A DNA stretch of 59,983 nucleotides from Oceanimonas sp052119705 (GCF_052119705.1 NZ_JBGQOP010000020.1:1-59983); one strand, 5' to 3'. Numbered from the stretch's first letter, positions 48,475 to 58,230 are shown. Translations and numbers: made by a program. Notes: generated by a model from the sequence alone, not told the origin.

Positions 48475-49443
48475 TTAAGCTGGCAGCTCTTGTTCGGTAA
48501 ATATGCCTTGGAACAAAGCCGTACTTAAGTAGCGCTCGCCGGAGCTTGGCAAAATGACCACTATGGTCTTGTTAGCAAATTCAGGTAATTCAGCCAAACG
48601 GTTGGCGGCGACCACGGCGGCGCCTGAGCTGAAGCCGGCCAAAATACCTTCGTCTTTCATCAGGCGGCGCGCCATGTCGATGGCATCTTCACTGCTCACT
48701 TGCTCAACGCGATCCACCAAAGACAAGTCTAAGTTGCCAGGAATAAAGCCAGCACCTATGCCTTGGATCTTATGGGGGCCGGGTGTCAACGGCTCGCCGG
48801 CTAAGGCTTGAGCGATAACAGGCGATTCAACGGGTTCAACGGCAACCGTGATCACGGCTTTGCCTTTGGTGTTTTTCAAGTAGCGAGACACGCCGGTTAA
48901 GGTGCCGCCTGTGCCCACTCCAGACACAAACACATCCACTTCGCCGTCTGTGGCATCCCAAATTTCAGGGCCGGTAGTCTTTTCGTGAATTTCTGGGTTA
49001 GCCGGGTTATTAAACTGCTGCAGCAGCACAAATTTTTCTGGTGCGCTGTCTCTGAGCTCCATGGCCTTTTCGATGGCGCCTTTCATGCCTTGGGCACCCT
49101 CGGTCAGTACGATATTTGCGCCCAGTGCTTTTAACAGTTGGCGACGTTCCATGCTCATGGTGTTTGGCATTGTCAGGGTAATAGGGTAGCCACGAGAAGC
49201 TGCAACAAAGGCTAAGGCGATGCCGGTATTGCCACTGGTAGGTTCAATCAGCTCTTTACCTGGTACTAACTCACCGCGCTTTTCTGCATCCCAAATCATA
49301 TTGGCGCCAATGCGGCATTTAACGCTGAAGCTGGGGTTACGGCTTTCTATTTTCGCCAGTACTCGGCCTTTGCTAACGCGATTCAACCTTACCAAAGGAG
49401 TGTTTCCAATGGTCAGCGAGTTGTCTTCAAAAATCTTGCTCAT
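48475..49443 (-). CDS. cysK: Cysteine synthase A (O-acetylserine sulfhydrylase) CysK
   Basis: A 322-residue PLP enzyme from ATG 49443 (AGGGAT upstream). PLP Lys42 is in NPSFSVKCRIGANMI, the asparagine loop is EPTSGNTGIALAF, and the phosphate loop is VSGVGTGGTLTGVSRYLK. It makes cysteine from O-acetylserine and sulfide and can bind CysE. The usual partner cysZ lies 3 kb away. An ATG at 49491 would add a 16-residue extension not normal for the family. Confidence 0.96.
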   Translation of the reverse strand: MSKIFEDNSLTIGNTPLVRLNRVSKGRVLAKIESRNPSFSVKCRIGANMIWDAEKRGELVPGKELIEPTSGNTGIALAFVAASRGYPITLTMPNTMSMERRQLLKALGANIVLTEGAQGMKGAIEKAMELRDSAPEKFVLLQQFNNPANPEIHEKTTGPEIWDATDGEVDVFVSGVGTGGTLTGVSRYLKNTKGKAVITVAVEPVESPVIAQALAGEPLTPGPHKIQGIGAGFIPGNLDLSLVDRVEQVSSEDAIDMARRLMKDEGILAGFSSGAAVVAANRLAELPEFANKTIVVILPSSGERYLSTALFQGIFTEQELPA

Positions 49444-49756
49444 GTGACTATCCCTATAGTTCGCTAAAATCCAGTTCGCTAACATCATCATTATTGATAT
49501 GTAGCCAGCTTAACCATTCTATTTAGAATGAGAAATGACAAATTAGAATGAGAAGTGCCAAATTGTTATAACCATAAGTTATTGTAAGATAAAATCATAT
49601 GCCTTTATTCAAGGTAGATAAAACAGCATGCAGGGAGATTTATTCATAAGTTTGCTACCAAGAGCTCTGTGAGCAAGGTATTGTGGCGTGAGTGGCAGAT
49701 AATCGTTTCATTAAGGCCAGTCAGCAGCATGATTCAAGGAAAGGGCGGACATTGAT
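49444..49756. promoter_or_regulatory. Divergent cysK / L,D-transpeptidase regulatory region with direct repeats
   Basis: TTAGAATGAGAAATGACAAA and TTAGAATGAGAAGTGCCAAA stand head to tail at about 49523-49562, two mismatches apart. They lie about 80-120 bp upstream of cysK, where a CysB-type activator would bind; identity of the binder is a guess. No gene fits in this 313-bp region. Confidence 0.45.
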
Positions 49757-51511
49757 ATGATGGGCAGCAAGTGGGTAACAGTATGCCGCGTTGCAAGCGG
49801 ACTTTGGCTATTAGTGTGCTTAACGCAGAGCTACGCTCATGCCGCCGACTGGCAAGATGAACCCTCGGCGCGAGGGCAGTTACATCAATTGGGCTTGGAG
49901 CTCGCTTTAGCGGATGTGCACCCAGATCTTACCTTATGGTGGCAGCAAGCCGTGTCTCCTGATACGGCGTCGGATCAAGCGGATGACCGCTTGTTGCTGG
50001 GCTTGCAGAGCTTTTGGCGTCACTGGTCAAGCTTGTCTTTTAATGATCGCCAATACCTGCGCACGAGTAAGGCTAAGTTATCCTTTTCTGAGCTTGATAA
50101 AACCAATTTACAGCTGGCTGATGAGTCGGGCAGCCTGAGCCAATTAGTGCAACGGCTCACGCCTGGCTATGGGGATCACGAGCAGCTAGCCCAACAATTA
50201 ACGCGGCTAGTGGCGCTTAAAGAGCAGCCTTGGCCGACCTTACAGAGTGTTACTGTGCGACCCAACGAGCGCCACCTGCAAGTGGTGAGCATTCGCGAAC
50301 GTCTGCAGCTGTTAGGTGATATGCCAGATACGCCTGAAATTGCGCAGACCACGGTACTCGATGCTACCTTGAATGCCAGCCATCCTGATCAAACGACTGC
50401 AGCTGAAACTACTGAACCTGAAACTACTGTGGCCCAGCCCGCATCAACTGAGCTGGAACTGAGCGAGCTTGGCTTCACAGAAGCAGACTTAGTCGCGGCG
50501 GGCATGGTCGAGCACGAGCTAAACGCAAGTGCAGAACAGGATCTCGCCTTGTCTAATCCCGCTAACCAGTCCGTGATGCAGGCGTTATCTGGCTCCTCTA
50601 ATAGTCTTGGCATCTCGCCTACTTTTATCGACCCTGAGCTTTATGATGCGGATTTATTGGCTGGCGTGAAGCGTTTTCAAGCGCGTCATGGCTTAACGGT
50701 AGATGGCGTTGTTGGCCCGCAAACCTATGCGTGGCTAAATACCTCGCCGTTAAAGCGCGCGCAGTTGTTAATGCGCAGCATGATGCGCACCTTGATCAGC
50801 GATGAATTACCGGCTTCCTATCTGGTAGTGAATATTCCCGAATATTATTTGCGCTTATACCAGAATCAGGCCTTGGTGCTAGAGAGCAACGTGATAGTGG
50901 GGCAAAATGCACGCAAAACGCCGGTGATGGCCAGTAAGATCACCAGCGTAGTGTTTAACCCGCCTTGGAACGTGCCGCGCTCCATTCTTACCAAAGACAT
51001 CTTGCCTAAGTTGTATCGGGATCCGGGTTATTTAGAGCGCCAAGGTTTTGAGGTGCTAGATAGCTCAGGCACTCAGCTTATTTCACGCGAAGAATGGCAA
51101 ACGCGGTTAGAAGAAGGCGGCGGTTTTCCGTATCGCTTACGCCAACGGCCAGGTCCTGGTAATGCGCTGGGTGCCTATAAGTTTCATTTGCCGAACAACG
51201 ATGCGATTTATTTGCACGACACCCCTGGCCGTGGCCTGTTTGCGCGTGATAGCCGCGCCTTTAGCTCCGGTTGTGTACGGGTCCAAGGTGCCGAGCAACT
51301 GGCCGATTGGTTAGTGGGAGGGCAGTTAAGTAGTAACCGTTTAGCGGCACTTAAATCCACGCCAGAAACCCGTTGGATTAAAGTTAATCAGGCTCTGCCA
51401 TTATTTATGGTGTATTGGCCCGGTTGGTTAGGCCATGATGGGCAACCGCATTTTCGCAGTGATATCTATGGCTTTGATGCCAGTATTAGCAGCCCCTTTA
51501 AAGCCGGTTAA
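49757..51511 (+). CDS. L,D-transpeptidase with peptidoglycan-binding domain (YcbB/LdtD type)
   Basis: A 584-residue periplasmic enzyme with signal peptide (ASGLWLLVCLTQSYAHAA). A helical N-terminal region is broken by an acidic Thr/Glu-rich insert near 205-240 (TAAETTEPETTVAQP). A PG_binding_1 domain follows (ADLLAGVKRFQARHGLTVDGVVG, about 295-325), then a YkuD catalytic domain with HDTPGRGLFARDSRAFSSGC ending in the nucleophile Cys. It forms 3-3 cross-links in peptidoglycan. In E. coli ycbB and ycbK (mepK) are neighbours, as here. Confidence 0.92.
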   Translation: MMGSKWVTVCRVASGLWLLVCLTQSYAHAADWQDEPSARGQLHQLGLELALADVHPDLTLWWQQAVSPDTASDQADDRLLLGLQSFWRHWSSLSFNDRQYLRTSKAKLSFSELDKTNLQLADESGSLSQLVQRLTPGYGDHEQLAQQLTRLVALKEQPWPTLQSVTVRPNERHLQVVSIRERLQLLGDMPDTPEIAQTTVLDATLNASHPDQTTAAETTEPETTVAQPASTELELSELGFTEADLVAAGMVEHELNASAEQDLALSNPANQSVMQALSGSSNSLGISPTFIDPELYDADLLAGVKRFQARHGLTVDGVVGPQTYAWLNTSPLKRAQLLMRSMMRTLISDELPASYLVVNIPEYYLRLYQNQALVLESNVIVGQNARKTPVMASKITSVVFNPPWNVPRSILTKDILPKLYRDPGYLERQGFEVLDSSGTQLISREEWQTRLEEGGGFPYRLRQRPGPGNALGAYKFHLPNNDAIYLHDTPGRGLFARDSRAFSSGCVRVQGAEQLADWLVGGQLSSNRLAALKSTPETRWIKVNQALPLFMVYWPGWLGHDGQPHFRSDIYGFDASISSPFKAG

Positions 51512-51768
51512 CGCCGCTTTCTCGCTAGGCTCAGCGTCGCTGTGAGCGGCTGACTGGGCCTAATGTAGGGCGTTTATCTTAAATAGAAGTTGGTTTTATC
51601 GGCGTTTATAGGGTAGTTTCTATACACTTCTTAATGGGTTAAATCTTGATTTTTATCCATTAATGCATGAAAAATTTGCAGTAAATGTAAACAAATAGCG
51701 AGTATAAAATGTAAAGCCCCCAGTAGCACAGCCTTTAGCTGAGCCACTTATTTATTCACTGTCAGCCT

Positions 51769-51808
51769 GTCGAACGGGGCCGTTACCGGCCGGTTCGACT
51801 TTTGTTTT
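51769..51808 (+). terminator. Terminator-like hairpin in the 51512-51879 gap
   Basis: GTCGAAC and GTTCGAC arms with inner GGCC/GGCC pairing are followed by TTTTGTTTT. It lies 260 bp behind the transpeptidase gene and 70 bp before mepK. The rest of the gap shows nothing clear. Confidence 0.75.
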
Positions 51809-51879
51809 GCAGGCGCGAGTAATAAGCACAGGTTCACCGGCTGCTGCATTTTTATTGTTTAAAAAATGAGTTTAGAACT

Positions 51880-52503
51880 ATGTTTGACTTCAAAAGAGAA
51901 AAACAGGCCTTAGATCAGCAACACCTTGCACTAACAGCAGACGAATTAACCCAAACATTACCGCAAGGCGTTGCGCGTCGACGTTTCTTGCTGGGTTTAG
52001 GTGGCTTAAGTGCGACGGCACTCTTGCCCATGCCCGCCCTTGCCAGCCGTTCGGCACCGGTGCGCAAGCTTAGCTTGCACAGCATTAATACTGGCGAGCA
52101 AGTGACCGCCAGTTTCTGGGAAGAAGGGAGCTACCTTAAAGAAGGTTTAAATACCTTAAATCGCGTGATGCGCGATTACAGAGCCGGTGAACAGTCGGAG
52201 ATAGATCCTAAATTGTTCGACCAGTTATATTTATTACAACACCGTTTAGGCAAGGCTGGGGAGATCCAAATTATCTCTGGGTATCGCTCCCCCAACACCA
52301 ACGCCATGTTACGCCGTACGTCGAGAGGCGTGGCCAAGAAAAGCTATCATATGACAGGTCAAGCCATTGACTTGCGCATCCCTGGTGTTTCTTTGGCTCA
52401 AGTACGCCAAGCCGCCTTAAACATGAAGGTAGGTGGCGTTGGTTATTACCCTAGCTCCAATTTCGTTCATCTAGACACGGGGCCCGTCCGCAGCTGGGTG
52501 TAA
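51880..52503 (+). CDS. mepK: Murein endopeptidase MepK (YcbK), Tat-exported
   Basis: A 207-residue DUF882/M15-type metallopeptidase. A twin-arginine signal RRRFLLGLGGLSATALLPM spans about residues 33-51. The catalytic fold has QIISGYRSPNTNAML, zinc ligands in KKSYHMTGQAIDLRI and a final HLDTGPVRSW. In E. coli MepK cleaves the 3-3 cross-links made by L,D-transpeptidases, matching its neighbour. Its last 37 bp overlap the end of cysZ on the other strand. Confidence 0.92.
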   Translation: MFDFKREKQALDQQHLALTADELTQTLPQGVARRRFLLGLGGLSATALLPMPALASRSAPVRKLSLHSINTGEQVTASFWEEGSYLKEGLNTLNRVMRDYRAGEQSEIDPKLFDQLYLLQHRLGKAGEIQIISGYRSPNTNAMLRRTSRGVAKKSYHMTGQAIDLRIPGVSLAQVRQAALNMKVGGVGYYPSSNFVHLDTGPVRSWV

Positions 52504-53240
52504 TGATCCACCCATAATGCGGTGGCGCCACAGATGGCAACCGGTATGATCAATAAGTTGATCAGCGGTAAGCTCGAACACAGTGCTACGCTGGCGCCAA
52601 AGCCTAAGTTAAGTTGGCGTTTTTCTGCTAAAGCATGGCGCATCACAGCAAAATCAATTTTGTGGTTATCAAACGGATAATCACAATATTGAATGGCCAT
52701 CATCCAAGCACTAAACACAAACCAAATTACCGGCGCTAGCGTTTGCCCTACCACGGGTACCAAAAATAACAGCAAGCAGCCCAAGGCTCGCGGTAAGTAA
52801 TAGCTTATTTTATGTATTTCTCTGGCCAGCATGCGCGGGGTATCTTTCAACAGTCCCCACCAGCCCGTATCCGGCAGCGGCGCACCCGTTAGTTTCAGCT
52901 CCACTCGCTCGGCCAATAAGCCATTAAAAGGCGCGGCTATCAGGTTAGCTACGCTGGTAAATAGCAACGAAAACACCACCAGCACGCTAATAATGGCCAA
53001 GGGCCAGAGCACAAACTTAAGCCACTGCAGATAACTGGGAATGGACTCGTTAAACCAGGCAAAGAGCGTATCCAGTTGCAGATATAAAAAATAAAATGCC
53101 CCACCAAACAGCAGCAGATTTACCGCCAGCGGTATCAATACGAACAGCCGTAAATCTCGCTCTGCAATCAGCGACAAACCTCTAACTAAATAATGCGGGC
53201 CGCGAGCTAAGTGAGCAGGAGCGGAAGAAGATGCAGACAT
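52467..53240 (-). CDS. cysZ: Sulfate transporter CysZ
   Basis: A 257-residue inner-membrane protein from ATG 53240 (AAGGAAG upstream). It has the CysZ hydrophobic plan: FVLIPLAVNLLLFGGAFYFLY, LWPLAIISVLVVFSLLF, a long hydrophobic pair around ALGCLLLFLVPVVGQTLAPVIW, and INLLIIPVAICGATALW. Family motifs include ANLIAAPFNGLLAERVE and CDYPFDNHKIDFAVMR. It lets sulfate in for cysteine synthesis. An ATG at 53318 would add an unusual 26-residue head. It is divergent from zipA, as in enterics. Confidence 0.93.
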   Translation of the reverse strand: MSASSSAPAHLARGPHYLVRGLSLIAERDLRLFVLIPLAVNLLLFGGAFYFLYLQLDTLFAWFNESIPSYLQWLKFVLWPLAIISVLVVFSLLFTSVANLIAAPFNGLLAERVELKLTGAPLPDTGWWGLLKDTPRMLAREIHKISYYLPRALGCLLLFLVPVVGQTLAPVIWFVFSAWMMAIQYCDYPFDNHKIDFAVMRHALAEKRQLNLGFGASVALCSSLPLINLLIIPVAICGATALWVDHYTQLRTGPVSR

Positions 53241-53345
53241 TAAGGGCTTCCTTGGTAAATAAACAGGCATAGTAGAGGTCAAGTGAGCCGCTGCCAAGTT
53301 ATGGTGCTGCTTGAACATAAAACGCTGTCTTAGTGGTGCTACAAG

Positions 53346-53549
53346 TCAATCTTTATCGGTGGCTTGGTCTGTATCATTAGGCCAATAGCGACTGACGGTG
53401 CAGTCAGAGTCTGGGCTACGACGCAAATCAGCCGATACAGAGGTGAGGTAATTTTGTACAACTTTATCGGCCGGTGACGATTTGGCGACAATAAAGGCCG
53501 CTAGTAAGCGTAAAAATACACAAAATGCGGCTTTTTCTCCATTCCTCAC
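53346..53549 (-). CDS. Doubtful small open frame between cysZ and zipA
   Basis: GTG 53549 opens a frame of about 67 residues: a hydrophobic head (AFCVFLRLLAAFIVA) and a polar tail with one Cys (SDCTVSRYW). No ribosome site is visible and the family is unknown. It may be a chance frame in the cysZ/zipA divergent promoter region (53241-53688), where nothing else was seen. Confidence 0.25.
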   Translation of the reverse strand: MRNGEKAAFCVFLRLLAAFIVAKSSPADKVVQNYLTSVSADLRRSPDSDCTVSRYWPNDTDQATDKD

Positions 53550-53688
53550 CCAGATGACTCTTGTCAAACCCTGATGGGAAACATACCCTTGTCATTGTCT
53601 TCAATAACAGTGCGGCGCCAAGGTGGGCTATTTTTCCTTGCGACGGCGACACGGCTTAACATAAGCAAAAATATTTAGAGAAACGATA

Positions 53689-54909
53689 ATGCAGGATTTG
53701 CGAATTATCTTGATCATTCTGGGCGCGGTAGCCATTGCCGCTTTACTGATCCACGGTTTGTGGACCAGCCAGAAAGGACGTCAAAAACCCTTGCGCGATA
53801 AGCCGCTTACTAAAGTGAGCAGTAAGACGCCAGACGCCAACGATAGCAAATTCGACGAATTTGACAGTGATGGTATTGGCCGAGTCCGAGTAGTGGGCAA
53901 CCATCAGGCAGCCTCTTTATCTCGAGATCATGAGATAGAAGATGATTGGCAAATCAGCTCGCATTTTTCGAGCCTGAGTGACGACGCGGATGAGCCGAGC
54001 TTAGGTTTGCCGCCGACCTTGTCGACCAGCGTGTTTGCCGAAGACCCTGAAGATGAAGTTAAACCAACTCCCGACTTCGTGGCTCAGCGTGCCGAGCAAA
54101 GAAACATTGAAGCTCAAAAAAGAACGGCGGCACTTCAAGGTACAGACGGTGCTCGAGCTTCCCGAGAGCGCAACGCAGGCCAGCCGCCGATGGGTGAAAG
54201 CGCCGCTGAGCTGCGTGCCCGTCAATATCGCCAAGGTGAGATTGACCCTCTGTTTGATAATCACGAGCCTGTGGTTGCGCCACCGGCGGATACAGAGCTG
54301 GAAACTTATGAACGCGCCGAAAAAGACGTGTATCGTCCCGCGCCTGCGTTTAACCGACCGGCGGCGTCCGTTGCCTCACCATCTCCAGCTAAGGTAGAGC
54401 CAGTGGCAGAGCCTATTGCGCCCGAGCCAAACATTGAACCCGAGGCTATTGCCCCAGCCGCGGCCAAGCCCGTCGCTGCCATCACCAAGACGTGGCAAGA
54501 CGTATATGTGGTTAACTTGATGGCCAAGCCCAATCAAACAATAGCGGGCATAGATTTAATACGCGCCGTGACGCAAGTGGGCTTTATCTTTGGTGACATG
54601 GATATTTTTCACCGCTACCAAGGCAGCAGCACGCAAGGTGAGCCATTATTTAGCTTGGCGAATATGGTGAATCCTGGCACTTTTACCCCTGATGCCATGA
54701 GTGAATTTACCACGCCGGGTGTCTCTATCTTTATGCAGTTACCTAAGCCGGGTATGGCGAAAAATCATTTTAATATGATGATCCAAGCGGCGGATAATAT
54801 GAAAGAAGATTTAGATGCGGTATTGCTCGATGGTCAGCGCCAGCCACTAAGCCTTGATTACTTAGTACGTTGCCGCTCCCAGCTCAACGACTTTGACAGT
54901 CAAGCCTAG
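53689..54909 (+). CDS. zipA: Cell division protein ZipA
   Basis: A 406-residue protein with N-out topology. A membrane anchor at residues 4-24 (LRIILIILGAVAIAALLIHGL) is followed by a charged segment, a Pro/Ala/Glu-rich linker (about 180-265) and the C-terminal FtsZ-binding domain (about 268-400; DVYVVNLMAKPNQTIAGIDLIRA, FTTPGVSIFMQLPKPG). It ties the Z-ring to the membrane. Position before ligA and divergent from cysZ is the standard gammaproteobacterial order. GAGAAA precedes the ATG. Confidence 0.95.
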   Translation: MQDLRIILIILGAVAIAALLIHGLWTSQKGRQKPLRDKPLTKVSSKTPDANDSKFDEFDSDGIGRVRVVGNHQAASLSRDHEIEDDWQISSHFSSLSDDADEPSLGLPPTLSTSVFAEDPEDEVKPTPDFVAQRAEQRNIEAQKRTAALQGTDGARASRERNAGQPPMGESAAELRARQYRQGEIDPLFDNHEPVVAPPADTELETYERAEKDVYRPAPAFNRPAASVASPSPAKVEPVAEPIAPEPNIEPEAIAPAAAKPVAAITKTWQDVYVVNLMAKPNQTIAGIDLIRAVTQVGFIFGDMDIFHRYQGSSTQGEPLFSLANMVNPGTFTPDAMSEFTTPGVSIFMQLPKPGMAKNHFNMMIQAADNMKEDLDAVLLDGQRQPLSLDYLVRCRSQLNDFDSQA

Positions 54910-54938
54910 TCGCCTAGTCTGGTATTAGATGCAATAAC

Positions 54939-54967
54939 AGTGCGGCCTAAGGCCGCACTTTTTGTTT
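54939..54967 (+). terminator. Terminator of zipA
   Basis: Stem AGTGCGGCC-TAA-GGCCGCACT runs into TTTTTGTTT, about 30 bp behind the stop codon. Confidence 0.93.
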
Positions 54968-54982
54968 AAAGCCGTTAGGCAG

Positions 54983-55020
54983 GCCTGAAGGGTAAGGCTG
55001 AAGGGTAAAGGGTGAGGGGT
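54983..55020. repeat. Intergenic repeat copy, tandem form
   Basis: CCTGAAGGGTAAGGCTGAAG followed by GGTAAAGGGTGAGG: tandem variants of the repeat family, just behind the zipA terminator. Confidence 0.55.
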
Positions 55021-55140
55021 TAACACCTAACTTTGAGCTAAACCTGAGCTACACCCAAGACATAGGCTTCTGTTAGTTTGTCCTAGCACAGAGCGTGGTA
55101 AAATCGCGTTAATTGTTAGGTTGTGTTGTATCGTTTTTTT

Positions 55141-55170
55141 ACGCTTCACTCTTTCCCCATCACACTTTAC
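55141..55170. repeat. Intergenic repeat copy, inverted form
   Basis: ACGCTTCACTCTTTCCCCAT plus CACACTTTAC, reverse-complement relative of the repeat at 59661, in the 5' region of ligA. Confidence 0.4.
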
Positions 55171-55193
55171 TTATTACTCAGCGGATTCTTCAC

Positions 55194-57227
55194 ATGCCTG
55201 ATGCTCATAGCCAAGTCCTTGCCTTGCGTAAGCTACTCGAACGTTATAACCAGCAATACTATGTGGCGGATGCGCCTAGCGTGCCAGATGCAGAATACGA
55301 CCGTGTTATGCGTGAGCTGATAGCCCTAGAGCAGGCGCACCCCGAGTTGTTAGATGCCGACTCCCCGAGCCAGAAAGTGGGTGGCGCGCCAATTTCGGCA
55401 TTTCCTGCCATCGAGCATGCTCAGCCTATGCTGTCGTTAGATAACGTGTTTAGTCTTGAAGAACTAGCCGCCTTTGAAAAGCGCGTACTGACCCGCTTAA
55501 ACCGTAGCGAAGCCGTCGTATATTGCTGCGAGCCTAAGCTCGATGGCTTAGCAGTCAGCCTTATGTATGAACAAGGTCGCCTCGTGCAGGCGGCCACGCG
55601 CGGCGACGGACGCACCGGTGAGGGCATCACAGAAAACGTGCGCACCATTAAAAGCATTCCGCTGACCTTAAGCGGCAGCGGCTGGCCGGCGCGGTTTGAA
55701 GTACGCGGCGAAGTGTTTATGCCCAGCCGCGGCTTTGCGGCCATGAATGAGGCTGCACGCGAACGCGGCGATAAAATTTTTGCCAATCCGCGTAATGCCG
55801 CCGCCGGCAGTTTACGCCAGCTCGACTCGCGCATTACCGCCAAGCGCCCCTTATCTTTTTATTGCTATGGCGTGGGCTTAGTTGAAGGCGCGCCGCTGGC
55901 AGATAGCCATTTTGCTACCTTAGCGCGCTTAAAAAGCTGGGGCCTACCCATGAGCCCAGAGGTTAAGCTGATGACGGGGCAGGCGGGCTGTGAGCAATAT
56001 CATGACGATATCTTAAGTCGCCGTGAGCAACTGCCTTATGAAATTGACGGCGTGGTCTACAAAGTCGATGACTTAGGCTTGCAAGCCGAGTTGGGCTTTG
56101 TGGCGCGGGCACCGCGTTGGGCCACGGCTCATAAATTTCCGGCTCAAGAAGAGCTGACCAGACTGCTTAATGTCGAGTTTCAAGTGGGCCGCACCGGCGC
56201 CATTACGCCGGTCGCTAAGTTGGATCCTGTGCCAGTGGCGGGTGTTATCGTCTCTAACGCTACCTTGCACAATGCAGACGAAATTGAGCGTTTGGGGGTG
56301 ATGATCAATGACACCGTGATTATTCGTCGCGCCGGGGATGTGATCCCACAAGTGGCCGCCGTGGTATTAGAAAGGCGACCGCAAGATGCCCGATCCATCG
56401 TTTTTCCCGCTGCATGTCCTGTGTGTGGTGCCGAGATAGAGCGTATTGAAGGCGAAGTGGTGGCACGCTGCAGTGGTGGCTTGTTTTGTGCCGCCCAGCG
56501 TAAAGAAGCCATCAAGCATTTCTCCTCGCGCAAGGCCCTCGATATCGACGGTTTGGGCACCAAGATCATCGAGCAGCTGGTGGATGCTGAATTAATAAAA
56601 ACCCCAGCGGATTTATTCTCGCTCACTCAAGCGCAGTTATTGGGTTTAGAGCGCATGGGCGAGAAGTCGGCGACTAAATTGTTAGTCTCATTGGATGTGG
56701 CGCGAGCCACCACCTTGTCGCGTTTTTTATATGCACTCGGTATTCGCGAAGTTGGCGAAGCCACGGCGAATAACTTAGCCCAGCACTATTTAACGCTGGA
56801 TGCGGTGATGAGTGCCCCAGTGGACTCCTTACTCACTGTGCCCGATGTGGGCGAGATAGTGGCCAAACATGTGTATTACTTTTTTCGTCAAACCGACAAC
56901 CAAGCTGTGGTGCAGTCGTTAGTTACGCCCAAAGATCAAGGTGGTTGTGGCCTGCACTGGCCTGAGATAGTCCCAGTGATAGCGGCAGAACAGCCGCTTG
57001 CGGGGCAAACTTTCGTGCTTACCGGTACCCTAACTCAATTGTCGCGCAATGATGCTAAGGCGGCACTGCAGGCGCTGGGCGCCAAGGTGGCAGGTTCAGT
57101 GTCGGCAAAAACCAGCTGTGTGGTGGCCGGCGAAGCGGCAGGCTCTAAATTGGTGAAAGCCCAAGAGTTAGGGCTCAAGATCTTGGATGAAGACGGACTG
57201 CTGGCGCTATTAGCCGAGCATCAGTAA
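55194..57227 (+). CDS. ligA: NAD-dependent DNA ligase LigA
   Basis: A 677-residue ligase. It has domain Ia (YYVADAPSVPDAEYD), an adenylation domain with Lys115 in EPKLDGLAVSLMYE, an OB fold, a four-Cys zinc finger (CPVCGAEIERIEGEVVARC...FC), helix-hairpin-helix repeats and a C-terminal BRCT domain (about 600-677, GQTFVLTGTLTQLSRNDAKAAL). It seals nicks in replication and repair. The usual length supports ATG 55194; an in-frame ATG at 55113 would add 27 hydrophobic residues and run through an intergenic repeat. Confidence 0.97.
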   Translation: MPDAHSQVLALRKLLERYNQQYYVADAPSVPDAEYDRVMRELIALEQAHPELLDADSPSQKVGGAPISAFPAIEHAQPMLSLDNVFSLEELAAFEKRVLTRLNRSEAVVYCCEPKLDGLAVSLMYEQGRLVQAATRGDGRTGEGITENVRTIKSIPLTLSGSGWPARFEVRGEVFMPSRGFAAMNEAARERGDKIFANPRNAAAGSLRQLDSRITAKRPLSFYCYGVGLVEGAPLADSHFATLARLKSWGLPMSPEVKLMTGQAGCEQYHDDILSRREQLPYEIDGVVYKVDDLGLQAELGFVARAPRWATAHKFPAQEELTRLLNVEFQVGRTGAITPVAKLDPVPVAGVIVSNATLHNADEIERLGVMINDTVIIRRAGDVIPQVAAVVLERRPQDARSIVFPAACPVCGAEIERIEGEVVARCSGGLFCAAQRKEAIKHFSSRKALDIDGLGTKIIEQLVDAELIKTPADLFSLTQAQLLGLERMGEKSATKLLVSLDVARATTLSRFLYALGIREVGEATANNLAQHYLTLDAVMSAPVDSLLTVPDVGEIVAKHVYYFFRQTDNQAVVQSLVTPKDQGGCGLHWPEIVPVIAAEQPLAGQTFVLTGTLTQLSRNDAKAALQALGAKVAGSVSAKTSCVVAGEAAGSKLVKAQELGLKILDEDGLLALLAEHQ

Positions 57228-57301
57228 ATCGTGAGCGGAGCATAGTGAGGAGGGGCGTGATGAGTAAACACCTCACACCGCCCTATTTACGCCTCGCGCA
57301 C

Positions 57302-57847
57302 TTAAGGCGCCGTTACTACCGAGAACTCTTGGCCCATGCGGCGAAAGGCGTTGAGCAACAAGCCTTTGTCGGTCACTTCTAAATAATGCAATTGACCGTT
57401 GTTATTCAGCACTAAGGTCAGTTCTTGGCCATCACGTAACTGGCTGAGCGGTTTATAAGAAGGTTCGGCGCGTACCAGCGCGATTAAGTCGCTGCCGGGC
57501 AGTTTCCACTCCCGAAACAAGGCGGCTAAAGTTTCACCCGCTGCCATGGTGTGATCGATGCGCTTACCGCCATCGGGTATGACGATTTCGCGAGTGACTG
57601 TGGGCTCTAATGATAAGTTCAAGCTGCCGGTAATGGGCGTGGCTTCTTGCTTAGGCGCCGGCTGCCACATCAATAACACTAGCCACAGCGGCAGTAAAAT
57701 CACCAAGCCTACTTTGTGCTTGCGTGACATTTCTCGCCAGCTGGCAAGACCGCGACCTATGGCTTGGCGCACCGGTAAGGTGACATCATTCATCTTGCCG
57801 GCCATGGATTCTGGTTGCTTTCGCTTCATTTGATTTCTTCTGGACAT
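57302..57847 (-). CDS. OapA-domain envelope protein (YtfB-like)
   Basis: A 181-residue protein from ATG 57847 (GAGGTGG upstream). The basic cytosolic N-terminus holds an OapA_N-like helix (LASWREMSRKHKVG), then comes one membrane span (VGLVILLPLWLVLLMW) and a periplasmic LysM-like/OapA domain (about 95-180; IDHTMAAGETLAALFREWKLP, LSQLRDGQELTLVLN). In E. coli the related YtfB localises to the septum and binds glycans; here it lacks the peptidase domain of longer relatives. It is single and convergent with ligA. Confidence 0.85.
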   Translation of the reverse strand: MSRRNQMKRKQPESMAGKMNDVTLPVRQAIGRGLASWREMSRKHKVGLVILLPLWLVLLMWQPAPKQEATPITGSLNLSLEPTVTREIVIPDGGKRIDHTMAAGETLAALFREWKLPGSDLIALVRAEPSYKPLSQLRDGQELTLVLNNNGQLHYLEVTDKGLLLNAFRRMGQEFSVVTAP

Positions 57848-58230
57848 AAATAACCACCTCGTGAGCGCTAGTGTATCTGTGGCCAACAGACTCGACAAGC
57901 CATGAGATGACCTGCTTTGGCGATGTTGGCGGCTTTTGTCTGCTCTAACGCTGGCGATTCAACCACTCTTCCAGCCATAAGGCGTTTAACCCGCTGGCGG
58001 TGGGTGCTAAAATGTCGGCACTTTGTTGTGTGCTAGTCGTGTTTTGTACTAGCCATGTGTGTAAGAACAGTATGAGTAAAAGCAGTGTTTGTTCGCCCCC
58101 TTTGATCCAAAGAGGGTTGGCGCTCCATCTGCTGTGTTAACGTGGTGCCATCGATTTGGACCTTGACCCAAACACACTTGGCATCAATGCCAGTCCGGTT
58201 GGGCTTTATTTATTAGCTAAGGCAGAAAGA
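57848..58230. other. Gene-free stretch between the OapA gene and gltX
   Basis: No credible gene. It should hold divergent promoters for the OapA-domain gene and gltX. No recognisable riboswitch or T-box was seen. Confidence 0.45.

Noticed and set aside
53346..53567. A confident small gene between cysZ and zipA
   Set aside because: Only TTG or GTG starts, no ribosome site and no known family; kept as a doubtful entry.
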